The notes under the pieces were generated by a model. That model searched no databases. It was not told where the DNA came from and worked only from the letters and a program-made list of their open reading frames with translations. The translations under genes and the position numbers were made by a program. Positions 1-12,579 of a stretch of 64,000 nucleotides of DNA are shown piece after piece (the first letter of the stretch is position 1; every line of letters starts with the position of its first letter). Source of the stretch: Portulaca oleracea (lineage: Eukaryota; Streptophyta; Magnoliopsida; Caryophyllales; Portulacaceae); assembly GCA_029582165.1 (NCBI GenBank), contig CM055870.1, forward strand, positions 13,534,832-13,598,831. Reading direction: 5' to 3'.

Positions 1-517
1 TCTCCTTACCTTTTTATTATTGTTGTAAAAGCAATGTCTTTCTTGGTTAATAATGTTGTGTAGATTGGTCTAATATATAGAGCCAAAGCTAGCAAGAAAG
101 GGTCGTCAGCCTTTTCCCACCTTGTTTTTACAAATGACAACCTGTATTTTTACAAGAGCTACAAGAAGAGGACGTCAAATTGTGATATTCTTAACTAGTA
201 TGAAGCAACATCGTACCAGAAGGACAATTTGAACAAGTCCAATGTCACTTTTAGTAAGAGTGTTATCTCACAAAAGTAGGGCAGAGAAAGTCTACTAGAA
301 AAATCGGAACGATCTTTGCAAGCCTTTTTTTTTTTAAGTAACATGGAGTTGGTTATTGATGATCTAATTTGTTTAGTAGTAGTTTTCTTGATTGTAAGTG
401 GACTCGATCATGTTCCCCCGAGGTTCTGAGTAGGTTTAGGAAGGAGTTTGATTTGTTTTAGTAGTAGCTTGTTGATTGTAATGAAGCTTGATGAGCTTTT
501 ATCCTAAAAAAGATAAA

Positions 518-543
518 CAATATATATATATATATATATATAT
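518..543. repeat. (TA)n microsatellite
   Basis: An uninterrupted run of TA dinucleotides borders the short inverted-repeat element that starts at 544. Confidence 0.85.
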
Positions 544-660
544 GATAATTGGATTCTAATAATCCTTACTTTCACCAATTGGACAATGGTGGACCGTACT
601 TTCACTTTGTATTCTGGTGGTCCAAAATAAAATAAAATTGGATTGTACAATCCAATTATC
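544..660. mobile_element. Short MITE related to the MULE at 17.7 kb
   Basis: The ends are inverted: GATAATTGGATT on the left and its complement AATCCAATTATC on the right. The left end also shares the 17-base string AATTGGATTCTAATAAT with the terminal repeat of the Mutator-like element at 17668-19335. Flanking AT-rich 9-mers are similar but not identical (TATATATAT and CTATATATG), so the target duplication is uncertain. No coding capacity. Confidence 0.6.
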
Positions 661-2359
661 CTATATATGTAGAATATATTTTTTAGTAGAGTAAATTCGA
701 CTCATCTCTCTAGGCCACTTTCTCGAGACTTGCCTAGCGAGACTGGACAGGTCAAGCGAAGGGGGAAACCCAGATTTAAAATTCTGGTTGAAAGCTCTAC
801 AGAACTCCAAGAAATTTTACAATATCTCTAAGTCGAAAGATTCTTTTTAATACCGTGTGAGCTATTATGCTCACTCAGTTAAAACAAGAGATATATATGG
901 AGTATTTGTTAAAAGAAAAATTGATTCTATATTCAAATTAGATCAAATGTTAACCATGAACACTACTAACAAATGGAACTATTGTGATAAAATCTTTTTA
1001 TATACAATGATTAAATTTACACTGAGTGTGACTTATCAACGTTTGTCCTCTTTAATTGACGTGTTCACGACCTTTTGGGTTTCCCTGCAGAAAACGTGAT
1101 CATATTATTAAAACATGAGTAAAAATTGAGGATTAAATTAAAAAAATACACGAAGATGAAAATCCCTACCTTTTGAGGAAGTTCTAGAGGAAGTGGTCGT
1201 TGAGGACCTTCGAATTGTGGCGATGAACGGTTAGTCTTTCGTTTTAGGTATTCTCTAAAGTGGGTGGAGGCACTACAATTACAACACATATTTCAAACTT
1301 AATCACATGTATAAACGAAAACTTTCCTTGTAATAAGTATTTTAAATCACATTAAAATTACTCTAAAAGTTATATTCATGCATATTTGAATTGTTAGAAC
1401 GTATGTTTCATTAGTTTTAGAACTATTATAACTGGTAAATTATGTAAAATATATTTTTATTTTTTTTATAAATATAAAATTACACATAAAATAGAAGTTC
1501 TTTTAATACAGTTAATATGATTTGGATATCATGTATATGGATGATGATATGTATCTTTCTTTTTATGGAATGATACATGTCTTAAATCAAGATGTTTAAT
1601 AACCATCTTGAATTGCTTATAATTTATTTTTGTTTTACGATTTTAAATGATATTTTCTTTAGTAATTACGTAAATTTATCAACTATAATAGAGAACGCAC
1701 ATTTTATGCATAAATCTATATCTATAAATTATATAAATAAAAAAATATTTCATATAGTTTATGCGTGGTAATAACCCTAGAAGTAATGAAACATACATTT
1801 ATAATAATGAGTTAAATATTCTTATGTATTATTTTTAAAGCGATTTGAGTGAAATTCAAGATGGCTAATAGTTTAAGACACTTATCATTATCCACTAAAT
1901 GTTGCGCTCTTAAATTATAATGGGTAAATAAATGCACAATCACTAAAAGCTATCATTAAAATCATGAAAAACATAAATTATAAGGAAAATATTTAAAAAA
2001 TTAGTTTGATGTAAGATGATTCACCCAATAGAACATACCCTTTTAAAGAAAAGACATATGAGATTTACGAAAATGATATGAGTGTCTTGCCTTATTATTA
2101 AAACTATATTATTATATATTAAAATAAAATTAAATGATATAATTAAATTTTATAACTATAATATCACATATAAATTACATAAAATTATACTTTTTGGCAC
2201 ATGCTTCCAAAACAAGGTCCAAAACCTCACCTATGTCTATGTTTGGCACATGCTTCCAAACATGCAACAAGTCCGTGCACAACACTTCGAAGAGACCGCA
2301 ACACCTATCAAAAGTAGTTAATAAATAATCAATGTTTCTGTCTGAATATGTAATTATTA

Positions 2360-2558
2360 CTACTTCCGTTTCAAAATATTTGTTTTAACAAAAATTTGAC
2401 CATTGATTACTCATAAATTACAATGAGTTACGATATGAAATTACAGTCATTAGAAAGATATATTAATGATGGTAATTTTATATCGTAATTTATTGTGATT
2501 TAAGAATAATTAATGTTCAAAATTTTGTCAAATATCAAATGTTTTGGGACGAAGATAG
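2360..2558. mobile_element. Stowaway/mariner-type MITE with TA target duplication
   Basis: The left end CTACTTCCGTTTCAAAATAT and the reverse complement of the right end CTATCTTCGTCCCAAAACAT are inverted repeats, flanked by TA at 2358-2359 and 2559-2560. The CTxCxTCCGTxxC end is the usual signature of this plant MITE group. It has no protein. Its right half overlaps the last coding exon of the neighbouring membrane-protein gene and supplies the stop codon. Confidence 0.85.
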
Positions 2559-5050
2559 TACTCTAAATCAAGTGTAAGATAATGAACCTTGGAAAGAAGG
2601 TCTTTCCGAAAAGCATTCCATATGGAAACATCAGAAGTCTTAGGCTTGGCTTTGAATAACCGATATCCAAGACGACTAAGAAATGTTAGCCTACTTGCTA
2701 TGACAACTAAGGTTCCTTGTATGACTTTGTACAAGTTTGTGCACAAACGTACTACTTGATTTCCCAATGTCGAACAAATTCGGATTGGAACTCGACAAAG
2801 TGCCCATAGGGACATAAACACTGGCCTAAACATCCACACTGCAAAACCAATTTAAACGTAATAATAAATTACTTGTGATAAGCTGAAAAGAACAAGTCAT
2901 TAATCATCTTTTCCGACACATTGATTTCACGGAGTATGAAGTATATATTTATCCAACAAAAAGATGGAAGAGTTATTATATGCATAGAGCAACATACCTA
3001 TGGCTACTAAGTACTTGTAGAGAATCATGAATGGGGAGAAGAGGACTCTAAATAGGCCAAAAACTAGGTTGACGACGAAGAATATAGCAAAGGAAACCAG
3101 TTGATAAATCTTAAACACTCCTTCACCAAGCAAAACCCACACAGGTGCAGTGAACTCAATCAGATCCTGCAACGGCTCTATCAGGGGTTTAGCCACTAGG
3201 TACAACGACAACTTCAAAAGCCTGCCAATCTTCAAAGAAAACCTCATGGCTTTCTCGAAATTTTGCAAGAACAACATGGTCCCAATGTATTGAATCCTAG
3301 ACACCATGTCCCAATCCTCAATCCAGGTGAAAAGCGGGCCGCAAATGTGGGCCACCATGACCTTTAATACGGGCACGTTTTTGTACAAATCGTAGAACCC
3401 TATCATGCACGTTATGAGGGATATGGTGATGTAAAGTGTTCTAACTAATGGCCTCATCCATGGCCGATAAACCTTGCAGAAAAGAGGGTATGATTGGAGG
3501 AAAATCACCCACGAAGGAAGCCCTGATTCTAGGAGGGTTAGGAGTCTTAGATCGTTCGTGATTATATCTTTGAATATGAAGGGGAGATCTTTGTTGTTGA
3601 AGTAAAATTTGAGTAGGGTGTCTTTGTATTGCACTGATTCTATGTCTATTGCTTGTTGATTGAGTGATTTATTTTGGAGTTTTAAGGCGATTTCTTGCTC
3701 TTCGTCTAAGGGTTCGATGCAACAACACTCATCGTTCTCATCAAGGTTACAACATGAATCGTTTAGATGGTTGTTGCATTTTCTAACATCGAAGAACTCT
3801 TCATTTGAGGGAGACTTGGTGAGAACTTGGTTGTAAGTATTGTCCTCAAGGAGTTGTTGGTGGAAGGCATTGGAGAGAGTATGAGTAGGGAGTTTATCAT
3901 CAAGGAACATTAGGCTTCTCCATAGTGCATAAGTCTCCGATGGTGACCCTGAAAACCATGACGAAAGACAAGTAGTAGCCTGGTGAATGCTGTGAAAGTC
4001 CCATTTCCTCATGTTTTTCACCTCAAATGCCATCGATGTATCCATCTGTTCATAAACACAACGCAATGTACTCACAACTAAGTTGGTTAAAATCAAACCC
4101 GCATTCTTTCTTCTCTTCATTGGGTCAAATCCAAACTAGACCATACTAAAACCCGAAACATTGAAACGATTGGACCAAACATCAAGCCGAATCAACCTAG
4201 ATCAGTTTGGACCGATTTAGTTAATCAACATTCTTTTAGTTTTTTCTTTTTGCCATTTATACATCATATACTTGAAAAAGTTTATAATCTATAATAATTC
4301 TGTTTCAGCCTGGGTTCGAGTTACTCTGATTCTAGACTAGCCTAGACTAAAACCTTAATTTTCTTGACCAAGGACCAAACTGCTTTGAGTTCAGGTTTTC
4401 ATTCAAGTCTTCTCTAGATTCTCCCGTACTTTCTAATTTAATCTGGTCCAAACCCTAAACGGATTAGCATTTGATCCGATTAGAGTCAAGATTTTCGACC
4501 TGGACCAGAATACAGAAAACCCCTAGTTACTTTACATTCCTTACGTACCTGAAGGATGTTGAAGTAGTTAATACCGCGTATGTCATGCCAAGAAACCTCA
4601 AAGACGATGAAGCCATGCAGGGCGACGTGCAAATCGACCAAGGAGAAGAAAGGAGTGGCCCTCCAATAACTCCGGGAGTTGACGACGGAAGCCCACCGGT
4701 ACAACTTCTTCCGTTCATCGTGGGAGGTGATGGAGGTGTCTTTGTACCGGGCACTCAACCGCCTCGCTAGAACCCTTGTGTTTTTGAAGGGTGATGTCCT
4801 GTACTGTGTTAATTGCACAACCAAACTGAGCTAACACATTATGTATGTATAGATATGTACATGATACATACATACATGCATGATTATTGGAGAGGTGGAA
4901 ATGACCTTTGTGGCAAAGAGCTCTCGCAAGTGCATTGTTGTGGAATGGTTGTTTTTCAACCGCCATGAATGATTATCAACCAGGATCAAGAACTTGTAGC
5001 TAGACAGCCCGAAGAATAGGTATGCTCGAGAAAGATATGATTGTGCATCC
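2528..5050 (-). CDS. Plant-specific multi-pass membrane protein, unknown function (5' end missing)
   Basis: Four exons read in phase on the minus strand: 5050-4906, 4803-4549, 4045-2998 and 2838-2528, giving 585 visible residues. Introns have GT/AG ends (for example donors GTCATT, GTACGT and GTATGT). Exon 1 encodes YLSRAYLFFGLSSYKFLILV, exon 2 SRSYWRATPFFSLVDLHVAL, and exon 3 a motif-rich part with DTSMAFEVKNMRKWDF and WFSGSPSETYALW, then several hydrophobic segments around PLFCKVYRPWMRPLVRTLYI. From memory this matches an uncharacterised plant membrane-protein family with homologues in Arabidopsis; I cannot give a function. Exon 1 opens with a split codon at an acceptor (AG at 5052-5051), so an upstream exon must exist; I could not find it between 5.05 and 7.1 kb. 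The C-terminus after the exon 4 string LTLDLEY is encoded by the MITE at 2360-2558, so the native end is lost. The gene could be a functional allele with a changed tail, or a relic. Confidence 0.75.
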
Positions 5051-7135
5051 CTGCCCAACGAAGTTTGTTAGAATCGGGATCCTAACTCGGATCCATGGTG
5101 TAGTTAGGATCGAAATTAACCCTTATAGGATCGTGTGCCGCAATGTAGTTAGTAGAATCGCATTAAGGATTTTGGATCATAAAACCAAAGGATCGTAGAT
5201 CAGAATTTTAAGAACTATGCTGCCAACACATATTTTGTGGTATGTATTATCATCCCATTTAGAGAGCGTTTGGTTGGTAAAAAATTATGGGAAATAGGTC
5301 AATTTATCAATTTGACTAATTTTGTTCATATTTAGCTGTATGTTAACCTCTGGGAAAAGTTTTACGGGGGTCACAATTTCCCACATTCACTTATAGTGCG
5401 TTTGGTAGTTTCCCGAGAGAGACTTTCCCATAAAACTTTTCCAAGAAAGATTTTCCCTAGCCCCTTGAAAAACTTTTACTGAGATTGTGAGGGAAATAAT
5501 GGATCCCACATCAAAACTTTGCTATATATTATGGAGAATCAAACATGGAAAAGTTTGTCAACTTGAAAAAATTGACCAAACTTTTTTGAGAAAGTTTCCC
5601 AACCAAACGTCCCATTAGAAATTTTGTTTAGGGGAGGGTATGAGAGATTTTTCCCATGCGGGAAAATTTTCTCAAGAGTTGTTAGTAAACGCACTTTTAG
5701 TAATCATCCTAAATAATTGAAATGCTTTGAGTTTGGGAACCCAGAAAATGAACTTTAAGGGGGAAAATTGTTAATTATTTCCTTATTTATTTATTTAATT
5801 AATCACAATGGGGAAAACGAAAAATGTAAACAAAATGATAAAACATACCCAATTTGCAGGCTTAGCAAAGGGTACAAATCAGGTATGGTCACACCCTCCA
5901 TATTTTCTCAGCTCCTGTACCCAAAAACAGAGAAAACTTATAGCATACCCAGAAAAAAGAACGATTAAAGAACCAATAATATTGGATATCTATGTAAAAG
6001 GTAATTCAATTAATTATAACCTTTGTAATAAGAACGATAATGAAATTTAAAACATAATTTAACCTGGAACCAAAAATTTTGAGGAGGAGCTGAACCCTAA
6101 CTCATTTTGATTAACCAAAATTGAATTTTGTGAAAATAAAATTTGATTAATTCTCTTTTTTTCCCCCTTTTTTCTTTTTTTAATCAAGAGAGAGAGAGAG
6201 AGTTGGTAGCATGAATTTTTGAAGAAATGAAAATGGGGGGAAATCTTGAGAGTCAACAATTTTTCTTTTCTTTTTGTCTGTTTAAACATCGATTTCAGAG
6301 TGGTCGGGTTTACCTTCTTTTCTCTCGTAGATTTATGAAAATTTGTGACCAAACATCACAACATTCCAATTATATCTCTTCATTTTCACTTTTTTTTCAA
6401 GACACCAATTGCTTTACTTATCAAATTACACAAAATAGGTTTTTTTATATTGTACAAATTATCTCTCTTTTTATTATTATTATTATTATCTGTCACATAT
6501 TAATTATTTCACGACTTTTAATGTTTATCTTTGACTGACAATTTTTCACAAGATATTTTATTATTTTATAAAGAAATTATAATATTATACTCTTACGTTG
6601 TATTTTTTGTTACGAATATAATGAAATTATTTTAATAATACAACAGTATATATTGAGAAACTAATTGTTAAAATTTTCAAAATTTGATTAACTCATAAAT
6701 CTAGATACTCAATAAAATGGGAAGAATGAAGTAGTTCTTATTCTTTGACCTTAAGCTTAAGCTTGCAAACCCAATTACACTTGTAAAATTCTTTGGTAAA
6801 TGGTGGACATAAATATCTGCCAAAAATTACAAGTTGCCTTGGTTCTTCAAAATTTACCAAAGCTTACGTGTTTACTTACTTTTCCCAAATAAAAAGTGTT
6901 ACTTTATTCAACATAAACGTTTTTTCTAATATTTATCAAAATTTATCTTCTTCATTTACCAAAACTTACAAGTTAAATTTTACCACACCATACATTTACA
7001 TCAAAATAAGTATGGAAACAACAGCTGCTATACTGTAAGATGTATTGCAACAAGGGGACTTGTGCTAGCTTACAACTATGGGTATCAAAACCGGGGCGAA
7101 AAGGGAAGAAAACAACTCAATTTATCAAGTATCAT
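5051..7135. other. Intergenic; possible missing 5' exon region, repeats
   Basis: No exon was recognised. 5060-5220 is rich in GGATC/GATCC strings like the element at 51.2 kb. 5265-5700 contains inverted-repeat material. 6059-6300 has purine/pyrimidine tracts including (GA)n and could be the leader of the minus-strand membrane gene, but I cannot prove it. 6473-6490 is a short (TTA)n run. The rest to 7135 is AT-rich without coding signal. Confidence 0.5.
5394..5698. mobile_element. Probable MITE with GTGCGTTT ends
   Basis: The left end reads AGTGCGTTTGGTAG and the right end, inverted, AAGTGCGTTTACTA. A second inverted pair (GTTTGGT...ACCAAAC) lies inside and just outside, at about 5265 and 5612, so two related elements may be nested. 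The target duplication is unclear and there is no coding capacity. Confidence 0.45.
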
Positions 7136-9394
7136 TCATCGTGTTCTCTTAAATGAAGTGGTGACTAAAACCTCATCTTCTCTTACTCTCTTCATAGTTT
7201 CCCTCTGCAAGAAGCCGCAAGGTAACTTGCTCGTGCTCGAACTTCTATCTTCTCTTTTTTCATCACCTGCCAAGAAAGAAAAGCCAAAGTTTGCAACATT
7301 TTTCACTCCAATTTGGGGGAAATAAGACATTGATTTGCATCCATGATTCATAGTTTCAGTTCATTACCTTCAGAAAATTCATTCGAAAAGCTACCGTTTA
7401 CTCTCAATCTCTTGAATGAATTGATGTTATCAAGCCAATGTTTTCTTTTCGGTCCATCATTGCTGTACTTCACTGTCTCGCTGGCCTTCTCATCCACTGC
7501 AAAAGATCAGAATCTTCGCGTTAAAAGAACTTAGCAGAGTAAGATATATATACAAGCTGTGAGAAATACATCTAAAATGTGTCCACTCAGGTTCAATATG
7601 AGTTGTAACCCAAAACTGGTTTCTTATACAACCCCATCACACTTTCTATCAGTTAGAAATTAGAATATATAAGAAGTAAGGGGGTTGGGGGGGGGGGGTT
7701 AGGAGGATTGTATGATGGGTTCAGAAGTTCAATGAGACAAGTTACCCTTGCTGTCCTTGAGCTTTTTGCATTTTGAAGAATCGATGCCTACATGTTGGGA
7801 ATCTTTGCCAACTCCTGCAACTCGATTGCTAGAATATTCCCTGCTCTCGGTTTCAGCTGGATCATGCAATCCTGGCAAACGGTAACTCAATATTCAGCTG
7901 AGGCAAAAGTAAAACACACTCGCACAAATACAACTCATACATGATGCAAGGAGTCCATGAGTTGGTAATCTCAAGTCTAAGATGAAGAGTAGTCTCTTAC
8001 AACTTTTGGCATGAATGTGAATCCTGCAACAGTAAAGGTTAAGAACTCATGCAGTCCATCGAACAAAGACGAGCAATTCATCATATCACAGTACATTCAT
8101 CCCCAAACCAAGTAATTCTGGTTAGATAGAAATCCAAACTGCAATATAAGAACTTCTATCAAATACAGGCGGTATTTCCCCGAAAGATTTGTGTCAAGTT
8201 GTCAACTGGTTGATTTGGATCAAATGAAGTCATATAGGGCATTGCGCCAGCAGCAATTAACCTATTTCGAGCTTGAGTTCTGTGACACCCTGGATGTATG
8301 GTTAACTGTGGCTTAAAGGAATTCAAATGACTACTTATATCACCAATGTGTACCTTCTTTTAAGGTAGGTTATCCGTTAGAAACTGCTCAATTAAACGTG
8401 TTTTGCTGAGAGTAGTCTTAGGATGGGTGACCTCCTATGAAGTTTTCCCAGTCAGCGTGTGAGCGAGGACGAAGCATGCTGGAAAAGAATCGTGGTGATT
8501 TGTAACGTCTCAACGATCCTTAAATTGGTTATTGGTAATGTCTGCCGCCCAGGAGGGGGGGCTGGGGTGTTACAAGTTCTGTCTAGTTTCAAGTTATACA
8601 ATCTCAGGCATGTTGAGAGGTCTCCAACCCTGCAAACTCCATGTACTGATTAATGACAAGGAAAACTCAAACAGGTTCATATCCTGGCCCCAATCTTCAT
8701 AGCATTAACAGCCAATTATGTGAACTAATCATATTGACTAGTGACTACTGACAAATTTCTGAACTCATAGCCAGATTCATCTTATACTCACAACTACTAG
8801 CAGAATAGCTCAGAGAGCATAATAGAACCATACAATTCCATTAACCCACAAGTACTTGATAATTCTTAACACAGAAGCAGATGATCAGTTAAAGAATTCA
8901 AGTTGAAAATTTGCAAATAATACTGAACAAACAAAGCCAACATGATTTCAACCTCAACCCATCAAACCCTCAATCGTTGAATTCTTCCTCCAAAAACAAG
9001 AAACAACCAGAACCCACTACAGTGAACACGAATGCAATCATCCCAAAATCCATGAAACAGAGGAAGAGAGAAACGTACGCTTGGTTCCAGACTTAGAGAG
9101 CTTTCCATCGACGATGAGGGCGGAGGAACCATGAGTGCCGGTGGACAAACCCCGAGAAGAGAAAAAGGAAAGAAGAGATTTCCAAGTAACAGAAGGAGCA
9201 ACAAGATCAAGGCCTCTACTGATGAAGTGACCATTGAGCTTCAAGGTCGAGGGTTCGATTCCGAAGATTCGAGCAATGGTGCCTAAGTCCAATTTCTGAT
9301 CTTCCCATGCAACTATCTGTGCTATCTTTGATGCCGATGGGTAGTATAAGTTTATCCTCCTTCTCCCACTACTGCTCTCGCTCTTCTCCTCCAT
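7136..9394 (-). CDS. Conserved plant protein of unknown function, 233 aa
   Basis: Four exons join in phase on the minus strand: 9394-9079, 7871-7746, 7496-7368 and 7266-7136, for 702 coding bases including the stop. All introns are GT/AG and each junction restores a codon (for example the split Arg that makes TKRLHDPAET across intron 1). The N-terminal block is the conserved part: RRRINLYYPSASKIAQIVAW, LDLGTIARIFGIEPSTLKLN and DLVAPSVTWKSLLSFFSSRG, followed by ALIVDGKL. The rest is charged and rich in Ser/Lys and ends in basic residues SFKRTR, which would fit a nuclear protein, though that is inference. The start is the first ATG (9394); the open frame runs further upstream but only from a TTG codon. 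Intron 1 holds a Cassandra solo LTR at 8281-8574. I recall similar unnamed proteins in other plants but no function. Confidence 0.85.
8281..8574 (+). mobile_element. Cassandra-type solo LTR with 5S rRNA sequence
   Basis: The element starts TGTGACACCC and ends GGGTGTTACA and is flanked by a perfect 5-base duplication AGTTC (8276-8280 and 8575-8579). Inside is a stretch like the plant 5S rRNA internal promoter (GAGAGTAGTCTTAGGATGGG followed by TGACCTCCT). Known biology: Cassandra TRIM elements carry 5S-derived sequence in their LTRs. A single LTR with target duplication is a solo LTR left by recombination. It lies in intron 1 of the 7136-9394 gene. Confidence 0.9.
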
Positions 9395-9830
9395 GTATTG
9401 TTCGTTCTCTGCAATCTCTGGCGCTTGTTTGTTCTGGGTTTCGGGGGGAGTTTTCGGGGGAACTTTTTTTTGCCTGAGTTTGCTCGGAGAAGGAAGGAGG
9501 AGAAGAAGGGTCGTTTGCTGGGTAGCTCTCAAATTCTAACGGCTTTCTGGAAAGGTCTGAATAGGTGTAGTAGTGTTTGCCCTGTGTGCCAATTCCTACA
9601 TCCTTCCACACACACACGACACAGGGGAAACTATTTCACTATTTTATCGGGGTATATCTATATATATTGGGCATGTCCAATGATTGAGTAGCTTTTTATC
9701 AAAATTCATGAAATTTATTAAAATTATTTATCAAAGTTAAAAATAAAAGGATTTTAATTTTGATATATTAAGGTAAATTTGACAAAAATTACTAAAATTT
9801 ATCAAAATTTATCAAAAATTTTCAAAAATT
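9395..9830. other. 5' leader/promoter side of the 7136-9394 gene
   Basis: Sequence upstream of the minus-strand start codon. The part near the start is GC-richer and purine-rich on the plus strand, as expected of a leader. No clear TATA box was chosen. From about 9700 it changes to AT-rich repetitive DNA with repeated AAAATTTATCAAAA phrases and two copies of GTAGGCCCCACGAAAT. Confidence 0.5.
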
Positions 9831-11639
9831 TTTGTAGGCCCCACGAAATCAATGTAGGCCCCACGAAATAAAGTCACGAGAGCATTTCTCAGAGTCTAGA
9901 CCAATCACAACGCAGTAAATTGTATTTTATTTTCAATTTCTTTCCATATTTCATTTACAATTAAAAAAATTAAAAAATATATCCTTATTCCACGTCATCT
10001 TGACAACAGTTACATTCAAAATGAGTCCTACTGGTCTCAAACAGTAGTGTTCAATTTTAATTTAAATTGTATTTTATTTTTTATTTCTTTCTAAATTTTA
10101 TTTAAAATTAAAGAAATTAAAAAATATATCATTAATCCACGTCTGTTTGATAGCAGTTACATTCAAAACAAGTCCTACTAAGTCTCAAACAGTAGTTTTC
10201 AATTTTAATTTAAATTGTATTTTATTTTCTATTTCTTTCTAGATTATAAATACTAAATTAAATTATTTTGGTGCAAATATTAGTAATTATTTTGGTGTTA
10301 TCTATTATTATTATTATTATTATTATTATTATCTATATATATATCTATATAATATTAATAGTAAACTTTCTGGGTCTCATATAGTGGACAAAAGAAATCA
10401 ATCGTAGAGATTTCGACTAATCAAAAAGCAGATAAATACTAAATTAAATTATTTTGGTGCAAATCTCAGTAATTATTTAGGTGTTATCCATAATAATAAT
10501 AATACTGATGATGACGACGATGATGATGATAATAATAATAATGATAATAATAATAATAATGGTAATGATAATAAAAATCTATCTATATATATAATATTAA
10601 TATATAGTATCAGTTTTGGGTCCCACAAAATGGAAAAAAAAGATTAATTGTTAGGACTCCAACCAATTGAAAAATAGATAAATACTGAAGTAAATTATTT
10701 TGATACAAGTATCAGTAAATTATTTTGCATTATTAGAATAACTTATTATATTGGTATGTACATATAATTTTTTCATTCGAACAACTTATTATGTGTTTTA
10801 TGTATTTTCATTCAAATAGCTTACTATTATGGGACACAATAGTCCTCTCTTTTATTTAATAATATCATTATTATTATTATTATAGGCAACACCAAAATAA
10901 TTACTTTTATTCGTACCAAAATAATTTAATTCAGAGTCCAAAGCAGTCAAGAATTAGTAATACTTTCTGGTTTTTTAAATTTTAAAATAAAATCAGAATT
11001 GAAAATAAAAAATAAGTTGAAAATAGAAAAAAAAAATTCCTACGTTGTGATTGGCCAATGCCCCTACAGTCACTCCCATGACTCTATTCTGTGGGACCCA
11101 TAATGATTTCTATTATAATATATAGATTTTTACTTAGTTAAAATGTTAAACGGTATGTTAAACACTACTGCACGCCAAACATAGCTTAACTCTGAGACTT
11201 TAACAAGAGACTTTGAGAGTTATATTAACAAATAACATATAGTTATTCATAAATAATATATAATTATTCATAATATAGATAAGAACTACATATGATCTTT
11301 ACCTAAAATTTTATAGGGCAGAGTCCTTCCCAATAAAATTCAAGGTCAAAACTCTTTCAAAGGTATGTCAAATTCATAGGTAAAATGTAATTAGATAAAA
11401 GTTAAGTTTTTATAATATTGATATGTAAATTGACATGTACATGTATATTTCTTAATTAAATAGTATATTGAATTCATAATGTCATTTTATGATTTCCTTT
11501 TAAATTAGCATATACATCCATATTTCTTAATTAAATTGTTATTTATGTCTTTTTCCCTTATAATTAGAATGTATATTTATATGTACATACATTTATATTA
11601 TAGTTGCTTTTAATTATTAAACACATATTTTTTAATATA

Positions 11640-11666
11640 CCCGTGCATCGCACGGGCTTAAGACTA

Positions 11667-11667
<1 letters not shown>
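11640..11667 (+). mobile_element. Helitron 3' terminus
   Basis: A 7-bp hairpin CCCGTGC-ATC-GCACGGG is followed after seven bases by CTAG and then T, the classical Helitron 3' end (hairpin then CTRR, insertion before T). The host side is a (TAA)n tract. Confidence 0.8.
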
Positions 11668-11720
<53 letters not shown>

Positions 11721-11986
11721 GTCTATATATTACTCCATGAAATAGAGTCACGGGAGTGACTGTATGGGAATTGGCCAATCACAATGTAGAAAATTATTAT
11801 TTTTTCTATTTTCATTTTTTTTATTTTCAATCCAGATTTTATTTTAAAATTAAAAAAAACAGAAAGTATCACTAATCCTTAACATGTTTGGACTCTGAAT
11901 TAAATTATGTTGGTGCAAATATCAGTATTTATTTTGGTGTTGCTATAATAATAATAATAATAATGATGATGATGATGATGATGATG

Positions 11987-12024
<38 letters not shown>

Positions 12025-12579
12025 CTATATATAATATTAATAGTAAAGTTTTTGGGTCTCCCTGAATGTAGAAAGAAGATTAATTGTAGGGATTTTGACC
12101 AACAGGAGATAGATAAATACTGAATTAAATTATTTTGGTCCAAATATCAGTAATTATTTTGGTAAAATAATAATAATAATAATAATTATAATAATTATTA
12201 TTATTATTATATGGTACACCATGTAATACCTACTTATGTCTACCAAAGTGTTAAAATTTTCTTAATAAATTTATCAATAATTATTATAAAATTCAATGTA
12301 AATTTGTAAATATTATTTTAAAATTCATCGATATTTTTTACTTAAACTCCTGGTCTACATGTATTTTGATTGTCGTAGTTAGAATTTTAATTGTTATTGT
12401 ACGTTTTTTTTTACTTAAAGTCTTGACCTACATGTATTTTTAATTTTATATATTTTTATTTGAACAGCTTTTCATATTTTTAGTTTAGTTATGTAATTTA
12501 TGTTGTGGTCGTTTTAATTTATATGTACAATAATAGTTTAGGTTCTTTTTTTAAAAAATAATATTTATTTTATCATACA

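Larger units (their letters stand above)
1..2357. other. AT-rich intergenic DNA, left edge
   Basis: I see no gene here on either strand. The stretch is AT-rich with only short scattered open frames. It holds a (TA)n tract and a 117-base inverted-repeat element, listed separately. Around 2195-2260 a phrase of about 19 bases (TTTGGCACATGCTTCCAAA) occurs twice about 45 bases apart; I cannot assign it. Confidence 0.6.

Noticed and set aside
4471..4770. Plus-strand open frame of about 99 codons
   Set aside because: It is antisense to exon 2 of the membrane-protein gene, whose minus-strand reading fits family blocks and splice phases.
8281..8574. 5S rRNA gene
   Set aside because: Only the internal 5S-like part is present, within an LTR with TG...CA ends and target duplication, as in Cassandra elements.
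9395..9532. N-terminal extension of the 7136-9394 protein in the same frame
   Set aside because: The open frame upstream of 9394 starts only at a TTG codon and reads low-complexity Leu/Pro/Lys; the first ATG is 9394 and matches where the conserved block begins.
11943..12143. Open frame ending in a long Leu/Ser run
   Set aside because: A translation of the (TAA)n and (GAT)n microsatellite.
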